DNA from: Leptospira sp. 96542 | GTDB lineage: Bacteria; Spirochaetota; Leptospiria; Leptospirales; Leptospiraceae | Length of the DNA stretch: 64,000 nucleotides | NCBI GenBank assembly: GCA_029310945.1 | Contig: JARJFC010000020.1 | Coordinates: 1 to 64,000 of the forward strand | Direction: 5' to 3' | In this document: positions 34,729 to 43,789 of the stretch, piece by piece | Numbering within the stretch: the first letter of the stretch is position 1 | How the letters are laid out: each line of letters begins with the position of its first letter | The notes under the pieces: generated by a model | The model's database searches: none | What the model saw: only the letters and a program-made list of their open reading frames with translations | Told to the model about the DNA's origin: nothing | Translations under genes and position numbers: made by a program

Positions 34729-37700
34729 ATGAAAATTGGAATCATTGAGCTCATTGTTGATTTTTCGATTTCCCATAAAGGAAAAGTTTTACTTGTCGGA
34801 CTTTTGTTCTGTCTAATCGGTCTTTATAATGCCTCTAAATTACCCATCGACGCAGTACCTGATGTCACAAATGTACAAGTAACAGCAGTTACTTCTTCTC
34901 CTGCACTCACTCCATTTGAGGTAGAACAATTCATCACCTATCCGATAGAACTCGAACTAAATGGAATTCCAGGTGCAAAAGAAATTCGTTCGATCTCTCG
35001 TGCAGGAGTGAGTTCCGTTTCGGTGATCTTTGAAGATGGGACAGACATTTGGTTTGCTAGGCAACTTGTGAATGAAAGGCTCAAAATGGTAGATTCAAAA
35101 ATACCTCCCGAGTACGGTTCTCCTGAACTTGCACCTGTTGCCACAGCTCTGGGTGATATTTATGAGTTTGTCTTGTCATCAAACAAACATACCTCAACGG
35201 AACTTCGTAGTTTCATCGACTGGGATCTATCAAAAAAATTAAAATCGGTCCCAGGTGTGATTGAAGTCAATACTTTGGGAGGAACTTTAAAACAATACCA
35301 AATCTTAATCGACCCCAAACGTTTGTTATCTCATAATCTGACGATTTCTGAAATCATTGAAAATATCAAATCTGCTAACTTCAATACGGGCGGAGGTTAT
35401 GTTCAGAAAGGATTTGAACAACTGGTCATTCGTGGAGAAGGCCAGTTCGAAGGAATTGAAGAATTAAAACGTGTGGCAATCCGCACTTCTGAGGATGGGA
35501 TCCCACTTTTACTTGGACAAATTGCCCGGGTGGAAGAAGGCCCCGCCCTTCGTTTTGGAATTGCGACTAAGGAAGGTAAGGAGGTCGTTGCCGCTACAGT
35601 CATCATGTTACTCGGCCAAAACTCAAGGGATGTTGTTAAATCTGTACATGAAAAAATTAAACAGGTTGAAGAAACTCTCCCACAAGGAATGAAAATTGAA
35701 CCGTTTTATGATAGATCAGAATTTATCAACCGAGCCTTGAAGACAGTTTTTATGAATTTGAGTGAGGGCGCCTTACTCGTATTTTTTGCCCTTGTTTTAA
35801 CTCTTGGCACTGCAAAAGGTGGTGCTCTCGTTGCCCTTGCTATCCCCGTTTCAATGTTAGTTGCCGTCATCTTTATGAGAGAATTGGGTGTGGTGGGAAA
35901 TTTAATGTCTCTCGGTGCTTTGGACTTTGGGTTACTTGTGGATGGATCCATTGTTATGTTAGAATCAGTGCTTGCTGGTTTTTTCATAGGACGGCATAAG
36001 TTTGCCAAACCAATGACTGAAGATGAAATTCAAAAAATTACAGAATCGATTATTTCTGAACGTTGCAAACGTGTGGCAAAGGCTGCTACTTTTTCTGTCG
36101 CAATCATTATGTTAGTGTATTTGCCACTTATGGTACTCGAAGGTGTTGAAGGTCGGATGTTTCGTCCCATGGCGATCACTGTAGCCTTAGCGCTTGCGAG
36201 CGCACTTGTATTTTCTCTTACTATTTTCCCTGCAAGCCTTGCTTATTTTTATAAAAGACCTTTCATTCACAAAGCACATGTTTGGGAAAAAATTGAAGAA
36301 TACTATATTAAGTTACTCGATTGGGGTTGGGATAAAAAAAAGGAAATTCTACTATTTTCTGTAAGCATCGTTCTGTTCTCGTTTTTTCTGGGAGGTTTTT
36401 TGGGTTCGGAATTTTTACCAAGGATCGATGAGGGTGAAATCGAAATAGATGCCAAAAGATTACCTTCGACTGCCATTGATTACTCAAAAGACCTGAACAT
36501 TGAAATTGAAAAGTCGTTAAAACATTATCCTGAAATTGCTAGCGTGGTTTCGAGGGTAGGGCGCGGTGAGTCAGCAGCTGAACCACTAGGAACAGAAGAA
36601 ACATCGGTGATGGTGAAGTTAACTCCACGCAGTGAATGGAAATATGCTAAAAATCGCGAAGAGCTAATGGACGTATTAAAAGATAAGCTAACGAATGATA
36701 TACCATCTACCTATTTTAGTATGTCACAGCCGATTGAAAATAGGGTTAATTCATTGTTAACTGGTTCAAAAGCTGATGTTGTTGTAAAGATATATGGTGA
36801 CGATTTAAAAATTATTAAAAACCAGGCAGAAAAGATTGCAAATATACTTTCGAAAATAGAAGGCACTGGAGATTTGCGAGTACAGCGAGTTCTTGGTCTT
36901 CCTATGCTCGAAGTAAATACAAATTATGATAAAATGTCTAGGTATGGAGTTTCTGCATCAGAGATTTTACGCACGGTGGAAATGTTGCGAATAGGTGCAA
37001 CTGCCGGTAAGATTTTTGAAGGTATGCGTCGTTACGATTTGGTATTACGTTTGGATTTAGATGCTGATAATTTAGATGCAGTAAAAAACATTCCCATCAT
37101 GACTTCTATGAAAAATACTGTTCCATTGGGGCAGGTGGCCGATGTGGTGATCATTGATTCGGCTTCTGCCATCTACCGTGAGGATCTAAAACGCCGAATA
37201 TTTGTGGAAGTCAATATCAGGGGAAGGGATCTTGTCGGGTACATCAACGAAGCAAAAGAAAAAACAAAAATTGTTTCAGACGAGCTTCCGTTAGGTTATG
37301 AAATTGAATGGGGAGGCCAGTTCGATAATTTTGTAAGAGCTCGAGACCGTTTGGTGCTTGTTGTGCCAGTGGCTCTCGCTATTATCTTCTTTATGCTCAT
37401 TGCGGCATTCGAAAGTTTTTACTATGCATTGGGAGTATTTTCAGTAGTGCCACTTGCCGCAGCGGGAGGGATACTCGGTTTACTCATTCGTGGTTTACCG
37501 TTTAGTATTCCGGCTGCTGTTGGTTTTATTGCCGTGAGTGGTATTGCTGTACTCAATGGGGTTGTATACGCATCCACATTAAAAGAAGAAATTGGCCTCG
37601 GCAAACGCGTGGAAGATGCTGTTCTCAGTGCAGGTGTATTGTCTTTGCGGCCAGTACTCACGACGGAGTTCATCGCTGCAATTGGTTTTTTGCCAATGGC

Positions 37701-37977
37701 ATTGTCAACCATGGCAGGTGCAGAAGTTCAAAGACCACTCGCAACTGTTGTGATTGCAGGTGTTCTTGTGGCCACCGCATTGTCTAGGTTAGTGCTTCCC
37801 ATCGTTATGGAATATCTTTTAAAATTGGATGTTACAAGGACTGAGAATCAATCTATTAAGCGAGCAAAAAGAGGCCAAAAGCTCGTTCAGATCGATATTG
37901 GGCACACGAGCGAAAACCAAATAGACGTTAGCGATGAATTGGAAGAAAAACAGGCAAAATCTAAAAAAAGAAAATGA
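34729..37977 (+). CDS. CzcA/CusA-type heavy-metal RND efflux permease
   Basis: A 1082-residue inner-membrane exporter of the heavy-metal-efflux subgroup. [14 protein letters not shown] after TM1 is diagnostic, and TM4 carries [15 protein letters not shown] with Asp399 and Asp405, the proton-relay pair of CzcA. Twelve helices and two periplasmic loops are recognisable. The C-terminus ends in a Lys-rich tail. The CzcB adaptor and CzcC channel are not beside it; the upstream neighbour is a separately terminated lipoprotein gene. The specific metal cannot be read; CzcA types export Co, Zn, Cd or Ni, while CusA types export Cu or Ag and use a Met cluster that I do not see. Confidence 0.9.
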   Translation: MKIGIIELIVDFSISHKGKVLLVGLLFCLIGLYNASKLPIDAVPDVTNVQVTAVTSSPALTPFEVEQFITYPIELELNGIPGAKEIRSISRAGVSSVSVIFEDGTDIWFARQLVNERLKMVDSKIPPEYGSPELAPVATALGDIYEFVLSSNKHTSTELRSFIDWDLSKKLKSVPGVIEVNTLGGTLKQYQILIDPKRLLSHNLTISEIIENIKSANFNTGGGYVQKGFEQLVIRGEGQFEGIEELKRVAIRTSEDGIPLLLGQIARVEEGPALRFGIATKEGKEVVAATVIMLLGQNSRDVVKSVHEKIKQVEETLPQGMKIEPFYDRSEFINRALKTVFMNLSEGALLVFFALVLTLGTAKGGALVALAIPVSMLVAVIFMRELGVVGNLMSLGALDFGLLVDGSIVMLESVLAGFFIGRHKFAKPMTEDEIQKITESIISERCKRVAKAATFSVAIIMLVYLPLMVLEGVEGRMFRPMAITVALALASALVFSLTIFPASLAYFYKRPFIHKAHVWEKIEEYYIKLLDWGWDKKKEILLFSVSIVLFSFFLGGFLGSEFLPRIDEGEIEIDAKRLPSTAIDYSKDLNIEIEKSLKHYPEIASVVSRVGRGESAAEPLGTEETSVMVKLTPRSEWKYAKNREELMDVLKDKLTNDIPSTYFSMSQPIENRVNSLLTGSKADVVVKIYGDDLKIIKNQAEKIANILSKIEGTGDLRVQRVLGLPMLEVNTNYDKMSRYGVSASEILRTVEMLRIGATAGKIFEGMRRYDLVLRLDLDADNLDAVKNIPIMTSMKNTVPLGQVADVVIIDSASAIYREDLKRRIFVEVNIRGRDLVGYINEAKEKTKIVSDELPLGYEIEWGGQFDNFVRARDRLVLVVPVALAIIFFMLIAAFESFYYALGVFSVVPLAAAGGILGLLIRGLPFSIPAAVGFIAVSGIAVLNGVVYASTLKEEIGLGKRVEDAVLSAGVLSLRPVLTTEFIAAIGFLPMALSTMAGAEVQRPLATVVIAGVLVATALSRLVLPIVMEYLLKLDVTRTENQSIKRAKRGQKLVQIDIGHTSENQIDVSDELEEKQAKSKKRK

Positions 37978-37978
37978 G

Positions 37979-39994
37979 CTAATCCCAAAAGAAAGATTTA
38001 ACTTTATTCAAACCTTCTTTTGCAGAATCGATGGATTTATCTACTGTTTCAGAGGCACCAGAGCCCGCAATGCCGCCAACCATGGTGCCAGCAGGTCCAC
38101 CTAAAAAGATTGTGCCTGTGTAAACCGAAGCAAGCCATATCGGATCTATATAAGCAATATTTTTGCCATAAACTCCCTTATATAAAATTGGCAATTTGAT
38201 CATCTTGCCAACAAATCCTGATAAGGCGACAGTAAACTTCATATCAATTTTACCTGATTTAGAATATACGCCACCACCTTCAGCGCTGAGGCCAATACCT
38301 AACATTTTGATTGATTTTAGATTTAGATTTTGGTTTTCAAAGATAATATCTCCTGTCAGTTCTTGGAACTCAGTGCTTTCACCTTTAGGGCCGTTAAAAT
38401 TCAATATTTTACCAAGTTCGGCCACGGGTTTAATAAAGTTTGCATATCCTAGTAATTTACCATCGGAGATTTTAAAATTCGTTGTACCAGATAGTTTGTC
38501 CAAAAAATCCCCACCAGGTTTGAGAGATATTATTAGGTCTGACTCAGAATCTAAATTCCCTAGTAGAATGGGGTCTTGATCCAAATATGAAAATAGAGAT
38601 AACAAATTTAAGTGTTTTATGTTCGGTTTGATATGTAAGGACTGTTTTTGAATATAGTAATTTCCTGCTAATTGAATGTTTCCACCAAAACTTTGGCAAT
38701 GTAAGGAATGTATTTGTACATTGTGGGCAGGGTTTATTTCAATTTTACCAACTATATTTTTGATTTGGAGTTTTTCCTTTGAAAATTCTTTGATATTAGT
38801 TGTTAGTAAAATTTTTATCGGTTCTGCGTTTCTATTTGTTTTGTTATTTTCATTGTTTACATTTTGTTTTGAAAAATATTTAGATTTTGCAGTATCTATC
38901 CTAGTAACATAGTCTTTTAGTAAAATCAGTTTATCCAAATTGATTTTATCAGAAACTACCGAACTTTGAATCAAATGGTTATTGTTTGAGGAGTAATCTC
39001 CTTCTATCTGAAAATTGGAATGTTTTGCAAACCAAACTTCTGTATTTTTCCATTTTGTGCTCAAATTGTTCGTATCAAAAGTTAAATCTGATTTGAAATT
39101 TGTTTCAGCCTCGAGTGGAGAATTTTTAAAACCAGTAATTGAAACGTGATTTATGTTTAGGTGGACTTGTGTAAGATCGGGTTTTTTTAATTTTAAATCT
39201 AAGTTTATTTTTGAATTTGAAAGGTCTGTTTTTGGAAAAATATTATTTAAATCGCCGATGGTTGATAAATTCCAATCAGTCAATTTGATTTTGGCTTCAC
39301 CAGTAGCGAGTTTCCAATCCCAATTATTTTCCGTCAGTTGGATTTCTGATTCGTACCCGAACTGGTTCCCATCCAAGTTACCTAAAATTATTGTTTTCAA
39401 CTGTAAATTGTTTGGTGAAGATTCTATTTCTAATTTTTGAAAAACCAACTTGTTTGAAAGTTCTGTAGTTTCGTCATGCCAAAAAAATTCAAAATTTTCA
39501 ATTTGGACAACCAATGGTAATGCTTCAAAAAAAGTCTTTGGTCCTTCTTCTATACGTTCTTTATCTGATTTTAAATCTTCCGAATCGGATTTAAAATTTC
39601 GAACCAAACTGAGATCGCCATTTCTAAACTTTGTAATTTTTGATTTACCATTTTTTATTTGGAGTGCCTGTATCACTAGTTTGTTTTCAAATAATGATAC
39701 AATATCAATTTTAAGATTTAAGCTTTCTAGGTAACACAATTCGGCTTTGTTTTCTGAGATTTTTAATCCGCTGATTTGGATGGCAGGGTACGGAAAAATA
39801 TTAGATTCAATCGTTTCGTATTCAACATCCAATTCAAAGTAAGCGCGGATTTTATTTTGCACTAAGTTTTTGATTTCGCTTTGATCAAGAATTGTTTTGA
39901 TTCCCAAAAAAATTACAAACACGGTAACAACCAGTCCGATAACAACCAGTCCGATAACAACAGTAGACAACACCCAAATCCATTTTTTGGCCAT
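37979..39994 (-). CDS. AsmA-family envelope protein
   Basis: A 671-residue protein with one N-terminal membrane anchor (VLSTVVIGLVVIGLVVTVFV) and a long periplasmic beta-rich body, the layout of AsmA/YhdP/TamB-like bridge proteins implicated in phospholipid transport to the outer membrane. EYETIESNIFPYPAIQISGL is the typical AsmA N-terminal motif, and LSGTTNFKISDGKLLGYANF near the C-terminus is the AsmA C-terminal repeat. A 15-bp tandem duplication lies within the anchor. It converges on the CzcA-like gene with a one-base gap, so the two transcripts must overlap or stop within each other's ends. Confidence 0.85.
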   Translation of the reverse strand: MAKKWIWVLSTVVIGLVVIGLVVTVFVIFLGIKTILDQSEIKNLVQNKIRAYFELDVEYETIESNIFPYPAIQISGLKISENKAELCYLESLNLKIDIVSLFENKLVIQALQIKNGKSKITKFRNGDLSLVRNFKSDSEDLKSDKERIEEGPKTFFEALPLVVQIENFEFFWHDETTELSNKLVFQKLEIESSPNNLQLKTIILGNLDGNQFGYESEIQLTENNWDWKLATGEAKIKLTDWNLSTIGDLNNIFPKTDLSNSKINLDLKLKKPDLTQVHLNINHVSITGFKNSPLEAETNFKSDLTFDTNNLSTKWKNTEVWFAKHSNFQIEGDYSSNNNHLIQSSVVSDKINLDKLILLKDYVTRIDTAKSKYFSKQNVNNENNKTNRNAEPIKILLTTNIKEFSKEKLQIKNIVGKIEINPAHNVQIHSLHCQSFGGNIQLAGNYYIQKQSLHIKPNIKHLNLLSLFSYLDQDPILLGNLDSESDLIISLKPGGDFLDKLSGTTNFKISDGKLLGYANFIKPVAELGKILNFNGPKGESTEFQELTGDIIFENQNLNLKSIKMLGIGLSAEGGGVYSKSGKIDMKFTVALSGFVGKMIKLPILYKGVYGKNIAYIDPIWLASVYTGTIFLGGPAGTMVGGIAGSGASETVDKSIDSAKEGLNKVKSFFWD
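39926..39955. repeat. 15-bp tandem duplication in AsmA membrane anchor
   Basis: AACAACCAGTCCGAT occurs twice in direct succession, followed by a partial third unit (AACAAC). It is in frame and encodes the repeated VIGLV pentapeptide in the membrane segment, so copy-number change would alter helix length by five residues without a frameshift. Confidence 0.85.
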
Positions 39995-40039
39995 AGACCA
40001 ATGTTCGTATTTTTAATAAATTTCTGTAAAGACGATTCT

Positions 40040-40702
40040 TTATGTTTTTTGATGGTTTAGAATGCCAAACGATATCATCTCCAAAATTTTCTTGTATTCA
40101 CTTTCATCATCCATTTGGGATTCAGGAACTAGTACAAATCGAAAAATTAAGTAGGAAAGATTGATTCCGAAAGATGTTCTTACAAAATTATGTAAATCCA
40201 AATCCGCTCGAATTTCTCCCTTATTTTGGAAGTGTAACATCGCTAAAATGGCTGGGGAATATAATTTTTCTTTCCAAACAGCTCCAAAGAATTTAACAAA
40301 ATCTTTGTCTGACAAAACTGCTGAAATTAGGATTCTAATTTTATGACGGTTCTCCTTTGCCATTTTAATGCGGTTACGCATTATGTATAAAAACCAATCT
40401 GCAAATTTAGAATCAGTTTTTTCTAACATTTTTTTAAGTTCGTTCATTTGCAAATTGAATGCAAAATCATAAACAATTCCCGAAAGAATTCTTATGTATA
40501 AATCCCCTTTTGTAGGGAAATACTTAAAAAGAGTACGTTCTGTAACAGAAGCTTTCTCAGCCAACTCTTTTGTTGTGGCTCCCTCATATCCTTTTTCACC
40601 AAATACCCTTTCTGCAGCCAAAAGTATGTCTTTTTCCTTTTCACTATTTGGGTTTTTGAATTTGAGATACTCCATTTCGATTTTTTTTTGGGTGAAACGC
40701 AT
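40040..40702 (-). CDS. TetR/AcrR-family transcriptional regulator
   Basis: A 220-residue repressor with a canonical helix-turn-helix at about 25-70: ILLAAERVFGEKGYEGATTK, ELAEKASVTERTLFKYFPTK. The C-terminal helical domain is 140 residues. The start may be the first ATG or the internal one giving MEYLKFKN. It diverges from the DAPG-hydrolase-like gene, with two perfect 18-bp palindromes in the 94-base gap; these are the obvious operators for autoregulation and for repression of the divergent operon. The inducer is unknown and may be the substrate of the hydrolase-like protein. Confidence 0.9.
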   Translation of the reverse strand: MRFTQKKIEMEYLKFKNPNSEKEKDILLAAERVFGEKGYEGATTKELAEKASVTERTLFKYFPTKGDLYIRILSGIVYDFAFNLQMNELKKMLEKTDSKFADWFLYIMRNRIKMAKENRHKIRILISAVLSDKDFVKFFGAVWKEKLYSPAILAMLHFQNKGEIRADLDLHNFVRTSFGINLSYLIFRFVLVPESQMDDESEYKKILEMISFGILNHQKT

Positions 40703-40731
40703 ATGTTAAAAAAAAATACCCCAAAGAAAAA

Positions 40732-40749
40732 GTATAGCAAATACTATAC
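40732..40749. promoter_or_regulatory. TetR operator-like palindrome O1
   Basis: GTATAGCAAATACTATAC has GTATAG/CTATAC arms (extended GTATAG-CAAATA-CTATAC). It is the half closer to the TetR gene and shares its arms exactly with O2, 33 bp away centre to centre. Confidence 0.7.
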
Positions 40750-40764
40750 CATTTAGAATTCTTT

Positions 40765-40782
40765 GTATAGTGGACACTATAC
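40765..40782. promoter_or_regulatory. TetR operator-like palindrome O2
   Basis: GTATAGTGGACACTATAC is a perfect inverted repeat (GTATAGTG/CACTATAC around GA). It ends four bases before the GGAGGAG ribosome-binding site of the DAPG-hydrolase-like gene, so bound repressor would block that promoter or its start region. Confidence 0.75.
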
Positions 40783-40796
40783 TTCTGGAGGAGTTT

Positions 40797-41444
40797 ATGA
40801 AATCGGTAGATACTAAATTAAGGGAAATTTTGCCAATCCAATGGACAAAAAAGCAAATGGATACTGCCATTTGGGGAAAAGAGACTTTGCCAGACGGAAG
40901 AGTTTCCTTTTGGATTCGGCACGAGCCAGTGAAAGCTATCACACCTGAGATGTTGGTTTGGTGGTTTCAAAATTTGGAAGGAGACATTGAGTTCCAAGGT
41001 CAAACCTATAATCGTTACCATGTTTGGCATCCTGAAGACCATGTGCATAATTCTTATTCGAAACGATTGCCTGATGGGTCTGTCGGTTCTGGTGCTGTCA
41101 TCCGATTGGTGGAGTATTTAGGAAGAAATCCAAAATATAAAATCAATGTAGAGACAGAAATTGAAAAATTGGATGTAACGGGATTCATCCATAATCCAAA
41201 ATTTCTGGGAGTAATCCCGATTGCTAGGATGGAATACGAATTCACAACTCTACCAAATGCAACGCAGTATAACAATCGTTTGATTATTGGTTGGAAACAT
41301 TGGTCATGGAGATTTTTTAAGTTTTTTGTCACCAAATTTGCTTTTAACGAAAAAAGAGGGCTTGCCTGGATAAAACACAATATCGAAGAGGTTGGGCAAT
41401 TTGAGGCATTTTTGCCCGCTTTGTACAAAAAGGAATTGATGTAA
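40797..41444 (+). CDS. DAPG-hydrolase-like (PhlG family) protein
   Basis: A 215-residue protein with the pattern ITPEMLVWWFQN, YNRYHVWHPEDH and later His/Glu-rich segments, resembling 2,4-diacetylphloroglucinol hydrolase, a zinc enzyme that cleaves a carbon-carbon bond in an acylated phenol. In that family WHP.DH supplies metal ligands. Leptospira is not known to me to meet this antibiotic, so another acyl-phenol or lipid-like substrate is possible. ATG 40797 is chosen for the strong GGAGGAG three bases upstream. It is followed by an SDR gene 29 bases later and controlled from the two palindromes shared with the TetR gene. Confidence 0.75.
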   Translation: MKSVDTKLREILPIQWTKKQMDTAIWGKETLPDGRVSFWIRHEPVKAITPEMLVWWFQNLEGDIEFQGQTYNRYHVWHPEDHVHNSYSKRLPDGSVGSGAVIRLVEYLGRNPKYKINVETEIEKLDVTGFIHNPKFLGVIPIARMEYEFTTLPNATQYNNRLIIGWKHWSWRFFKFFVTKFAFNEKRGLAWIKHNIEEVGQFEAFLPALYKKELM

Positions 41445-41473
41445 AAAATTCATTCGGTGTAAAATTCCAATCC

Positions 41474-42277
41474 ATGAAGGATTTTTATAATAATGAGTGG
41501 GTTTGGGTTACGGGTGCTTCTTCGGGTATCGGTCGGGAGTTAGCCAAACAATGTTTTGATTTGGGTGCGAACGTATTCCTTGCATCACGGAATACCACCG
41601 AATTGCAGAAATTGGTCAAAGAATTAGGTATACCCAAAAATAGATATGCCATTGAGAAATTAGATTTAGAAGATTATAAAAAACTAAACAAATTGGTGAA
41701 TGTTTGGCTAAAAAAATACCCCATTCCAAAAGTTGTGATCCATAATGGCGGAATTAGCCAAAGGTCGCTCACGAAGGAAACAAATCTCCTCACTTTGGAA
41801 CGAATCATGAATACAAATTTTTATGGGGCTTGCGAAATCACTCGTTCGTTATTGCCAAAAGTAGTGGATAAAAAGCCTATCCACTTCGCTGTGATCTCGA
41901 GTGTGGCAGGTAAATTGGGTAGTCCCCTACGTTCTGCATATTCGGCCTCGAAGTTTGCATTGGTTGGTTTTTTTCATTGTTTGCGAGCAGAGGAAGAAAA
42001 ATCAGGTGTGTATATAACGATGGTGTATCCTGGTTTTATCAAAACAAATATTTCCAAAAATGCCCTTACGGGGGATGGCAAAGCAGCGGGCAAAATGGAC
42101 GCAGTGATCGAAGCTGGCATTGCTGTCGAAATTTGTGCAAACCGTACACTTCGTTCGATTGCAAATCGAGAAAGGGAAGTTGTCATTGCAGGAATCAAAG
42201 AGAGGTTTGGGCTTTGGATGCAAAAACATATTCCTAATCTCTTTTTTAAAATGATCCAAACAGCGAAAGTGAGGTAG
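41474..42277 (+). CDS. Short-chain dehydrogenase/reductase
   Basis: A 267-residue SDR with TGASSGIGRELA, HNGGISQRS in place of NNAG, catalytic Ser (SSVAGKLGS) and YSASK. SRN after the second strand suggests NADPH. The C-terminal part with QKHIPNLFFKMIQ resembles DHRS7-like membrane-associated SDRs. It lies 29 bases after the DAPG-hydrolase-like gene and likely shares its TetR-controlled transcript, so it may reduce or oxidise that enzyme's product. Confidence 0.85.
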   Translation: MKDFYNNEWVWVTGASSGIGRELAKQCFDLGANVFLASRNTTELQKLVKELGIPKNRYAIEKLDLEDYKKLNKLVNVWLKKYPIPKVVIHNGGISQRSLTKETNLLTLERIMNTNFYGACEITRSLLPKVVDKKPIHFAVISSVAGKLGSPLRSAYSASKFALVGFFHCLRAEEEKSGVYITMVYPGFIKTNISKNALTGDGKAAGKMDAVIEAGIAVEICANRTLRSIANREREVVIAGIKERFGLWMQKHIPNLFFKMIQTAKVR

Positions 42278-42320
42278 AATAGAGGTTCTTTTTGAAATTT
42301 TTATGATTGTGTTTTTATAG

Positions 42321-42353
42321 CTAATAGATATATCTTACAGATATATCTATTAG
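42321..42353. promoter_or_regulatory. Long perfect palindrome, candidate PadR operator
   Basis: Arms CTAATAGATATATCT and AGATATATCTATTAG are perfectly complementary (15 bp) around TAC, 12 bases before the oxidoreductase ATG. Its position over the promoter and ribosome-binding region of an operon that ends in a PadR gene makes it the likely autoregulatory operator. Confidence 0.7.
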
Positions 42354-42364
42354 AGGTAGATCCC

Positions 42365-42955
42365 ATGCCCCAACCCAAAAATATTTTAGTCATCAATGCC
42401 CACCCTAGACAAGATTCTTTATGTTCCTCTATGGCTCGCACCTATTCTGAATCGGCAAAGAACGCTGGATTTTCCGTAAAACTACTTTCTCTAGTTGATC
42501 TTCAATTTGATTTAAACCTGAGGGCTCGGCACAAAGAAGAACAATCCAATATCGAAGAAGATATACTCATGAGCCAAAATGCCATTGCAGAAGCGGATCA
42601 TTTGGTTTTTGTATTTCCCAGTTGGTGGGCGAGTATGCCTGCTCTCTTAAAAGGATGGATTGATCGTGTATTTTTACCTGGATTCGCTTTTCGGTACCAA
42701 AAAAAATCTCCTCTCCCCATCAAACTTTTATTAGGTAAAACAGCCAGAATTTTTATCACAATGGATGCACCAACTTGGTATTATTGGCTTTGGAATTTAT
42801 CGCCTGGAGTACAAATTGTCAAAAAAGGTACATTGGAATTTTGTGGAGTTTCCCCTGTTCGTGTAAAATTATTTGGTCCAGTACGTGGTGCCAAACCAGA
42901 AACATATCAAAAATGGATTGGTATTGTTTCAGACATTGCAAAAAAAGGCAGATAA
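42365..42955 (+). CDS. NAD(P)H oxidoreductase, flavodoxin-like (NQO1 family)
   Basis: A 196-residue FMN- or FAD-dependent reductase of the NQO1/MdaB/KefF group: ILVINAHPRQDSLCSSMA at the phosphate-binding loop, FVFPSWWASMPALLKGWIDR and GFAF, which form the flavin and active-site face. Such enzymes reduce quinones or electrophiles by two electrons. GAGG lies eight bases before the ATG. The PadR regulator gene follows after ten bases and a long palindrome covers the promoter, so the pair is an autoregulated, ligand-induced detoxification unit. Confidence 0.87.
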   Translation: MPQPKNILVINAHPRQDSLCSSMARTYSESAKNAGFSVKLLSLVDLQFDLNLRARHKEEQSNIEEDILMSQNAIAEADHLVFVFPSWWASMPALLKGWIDRVFLPGFAFRYQKKSPLPIKLLLGKTARIFITMDAPTWYYWLWNLSPGVQIVKKGTLEFCGVSPVRVKLFGPVRGAKPETYQKWIGIVSDIAKKGR

Positions 42956-42965
42956 AGTTTAAACA

Positions 42966-43508
42966 ATGAAACGTGAAAACAAAACACAGTTCGCACTTCT
43001 AGGAATTTTATCTCAATGTGAAATGAATGGTTACGAAATCCGAAAGTACATTGAATCCACCATTAGTTTTTTCTGGAGTGAGAGTTTTGGACAAATCTAC
43101 CCTACCTTAAAAAAATTGGAATCCGATGGTTTGATCCAAGAAGTTGAAAAAACCGATGGCAATGACAAAAAGAAAAAAGTATATAGGATCACAAAACTTG
43201 GGTTAAAGGAATTGAAAAATTGGATGGAAACATCAAACATCCAGCACCACAAACGAGACGAAGTTTTGTTCAAGGTTTTTTTTGGACGGCATATGAGCCC
43301 AAATAGGTTGGATGCCCAAATAAAATCGGAATTGGAAAAAAATAAAAAAGATCTTGCTCAACTACTAATTTTAAAAAAAGAACTCTTGAATGAATGGGCA
43401 AACCATCCCGATGAAAGGTTTTGGCAATTGACTTTAGAATATGCTGAAAAACAAACTAAATTGAATTTGGATTGGCTATCAAAAGTTAGTTCAGCAATTT
43501 CAGATTGA
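42966..43508 (+). CDS. PadR-family transcriptional regulator
   Basis: A 180-residue PadR protein: N-terminal winged helix at about 8-85 with ALLGILSQCEMNGYEIRKYI, FGQIYPTLKKLESDGLI and KKVYRITKLGLKEL, then a C-terminal helical dimerisation domain of about 90 residues (AQIKSELEKNKKDLAQLLIL). PadR proteins repress detoxification genes and are released by phenolic or other ligands. It is the second gene of the operon with the NQO1-like reductase. Confidence 0.92.
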   Translation: MKRENKTQFALLGILSQCEMNGYEIRKYIESTISFFWSESFGQIYPTLKKLESDGLIQEVEKTDGNDKKKKVYRITKLGLKELKNWMETSNIQHHKRDEVLFKVFFGRHMSPNRLDAQIKSELEKNKKDLAQLLILKKELLNEWANHPDERFWQLTLEYAEKQTKLNLDWLSKVSSAISD

Positions 43509-43789
43509 ATATAGTTTTTTGATCGAAACCCAAATCCGTTCCTATTTGCTATGTCTCATACAATCCATAAGGTTTTATCAAAAATGACGTGATATTTAGG
43601 TGGTATTACGTAAAAATATAGAAATTTTTATCAGAATAGTGCAATAAAATAATTTTTAATATAATAATACGTGAATCATTTGGAGTCAGTTGGGATATTT
43701 TTTGTATCCGGATCTACAGAAATTCGAAATTTCTAAAAAAAGACTCGTCAAATCTTCCGCCTTGTTATAAGTACTCTGGAACTTAGTTT

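Noticed and set aside
39926..39963. CRISPR-like direct repeats
   Set aside because: The repeats are contiguous without spacers and lie in a coding frame. No cas gene or other array is in the window.
43509..43789. A small gene or RNA in the gap before the chemosensory cluster
   Set aside because: I saw AT-rich sequence only, with no start signal plus conserved frame and no convincing hairpin; it probably holds the cluster promoter.
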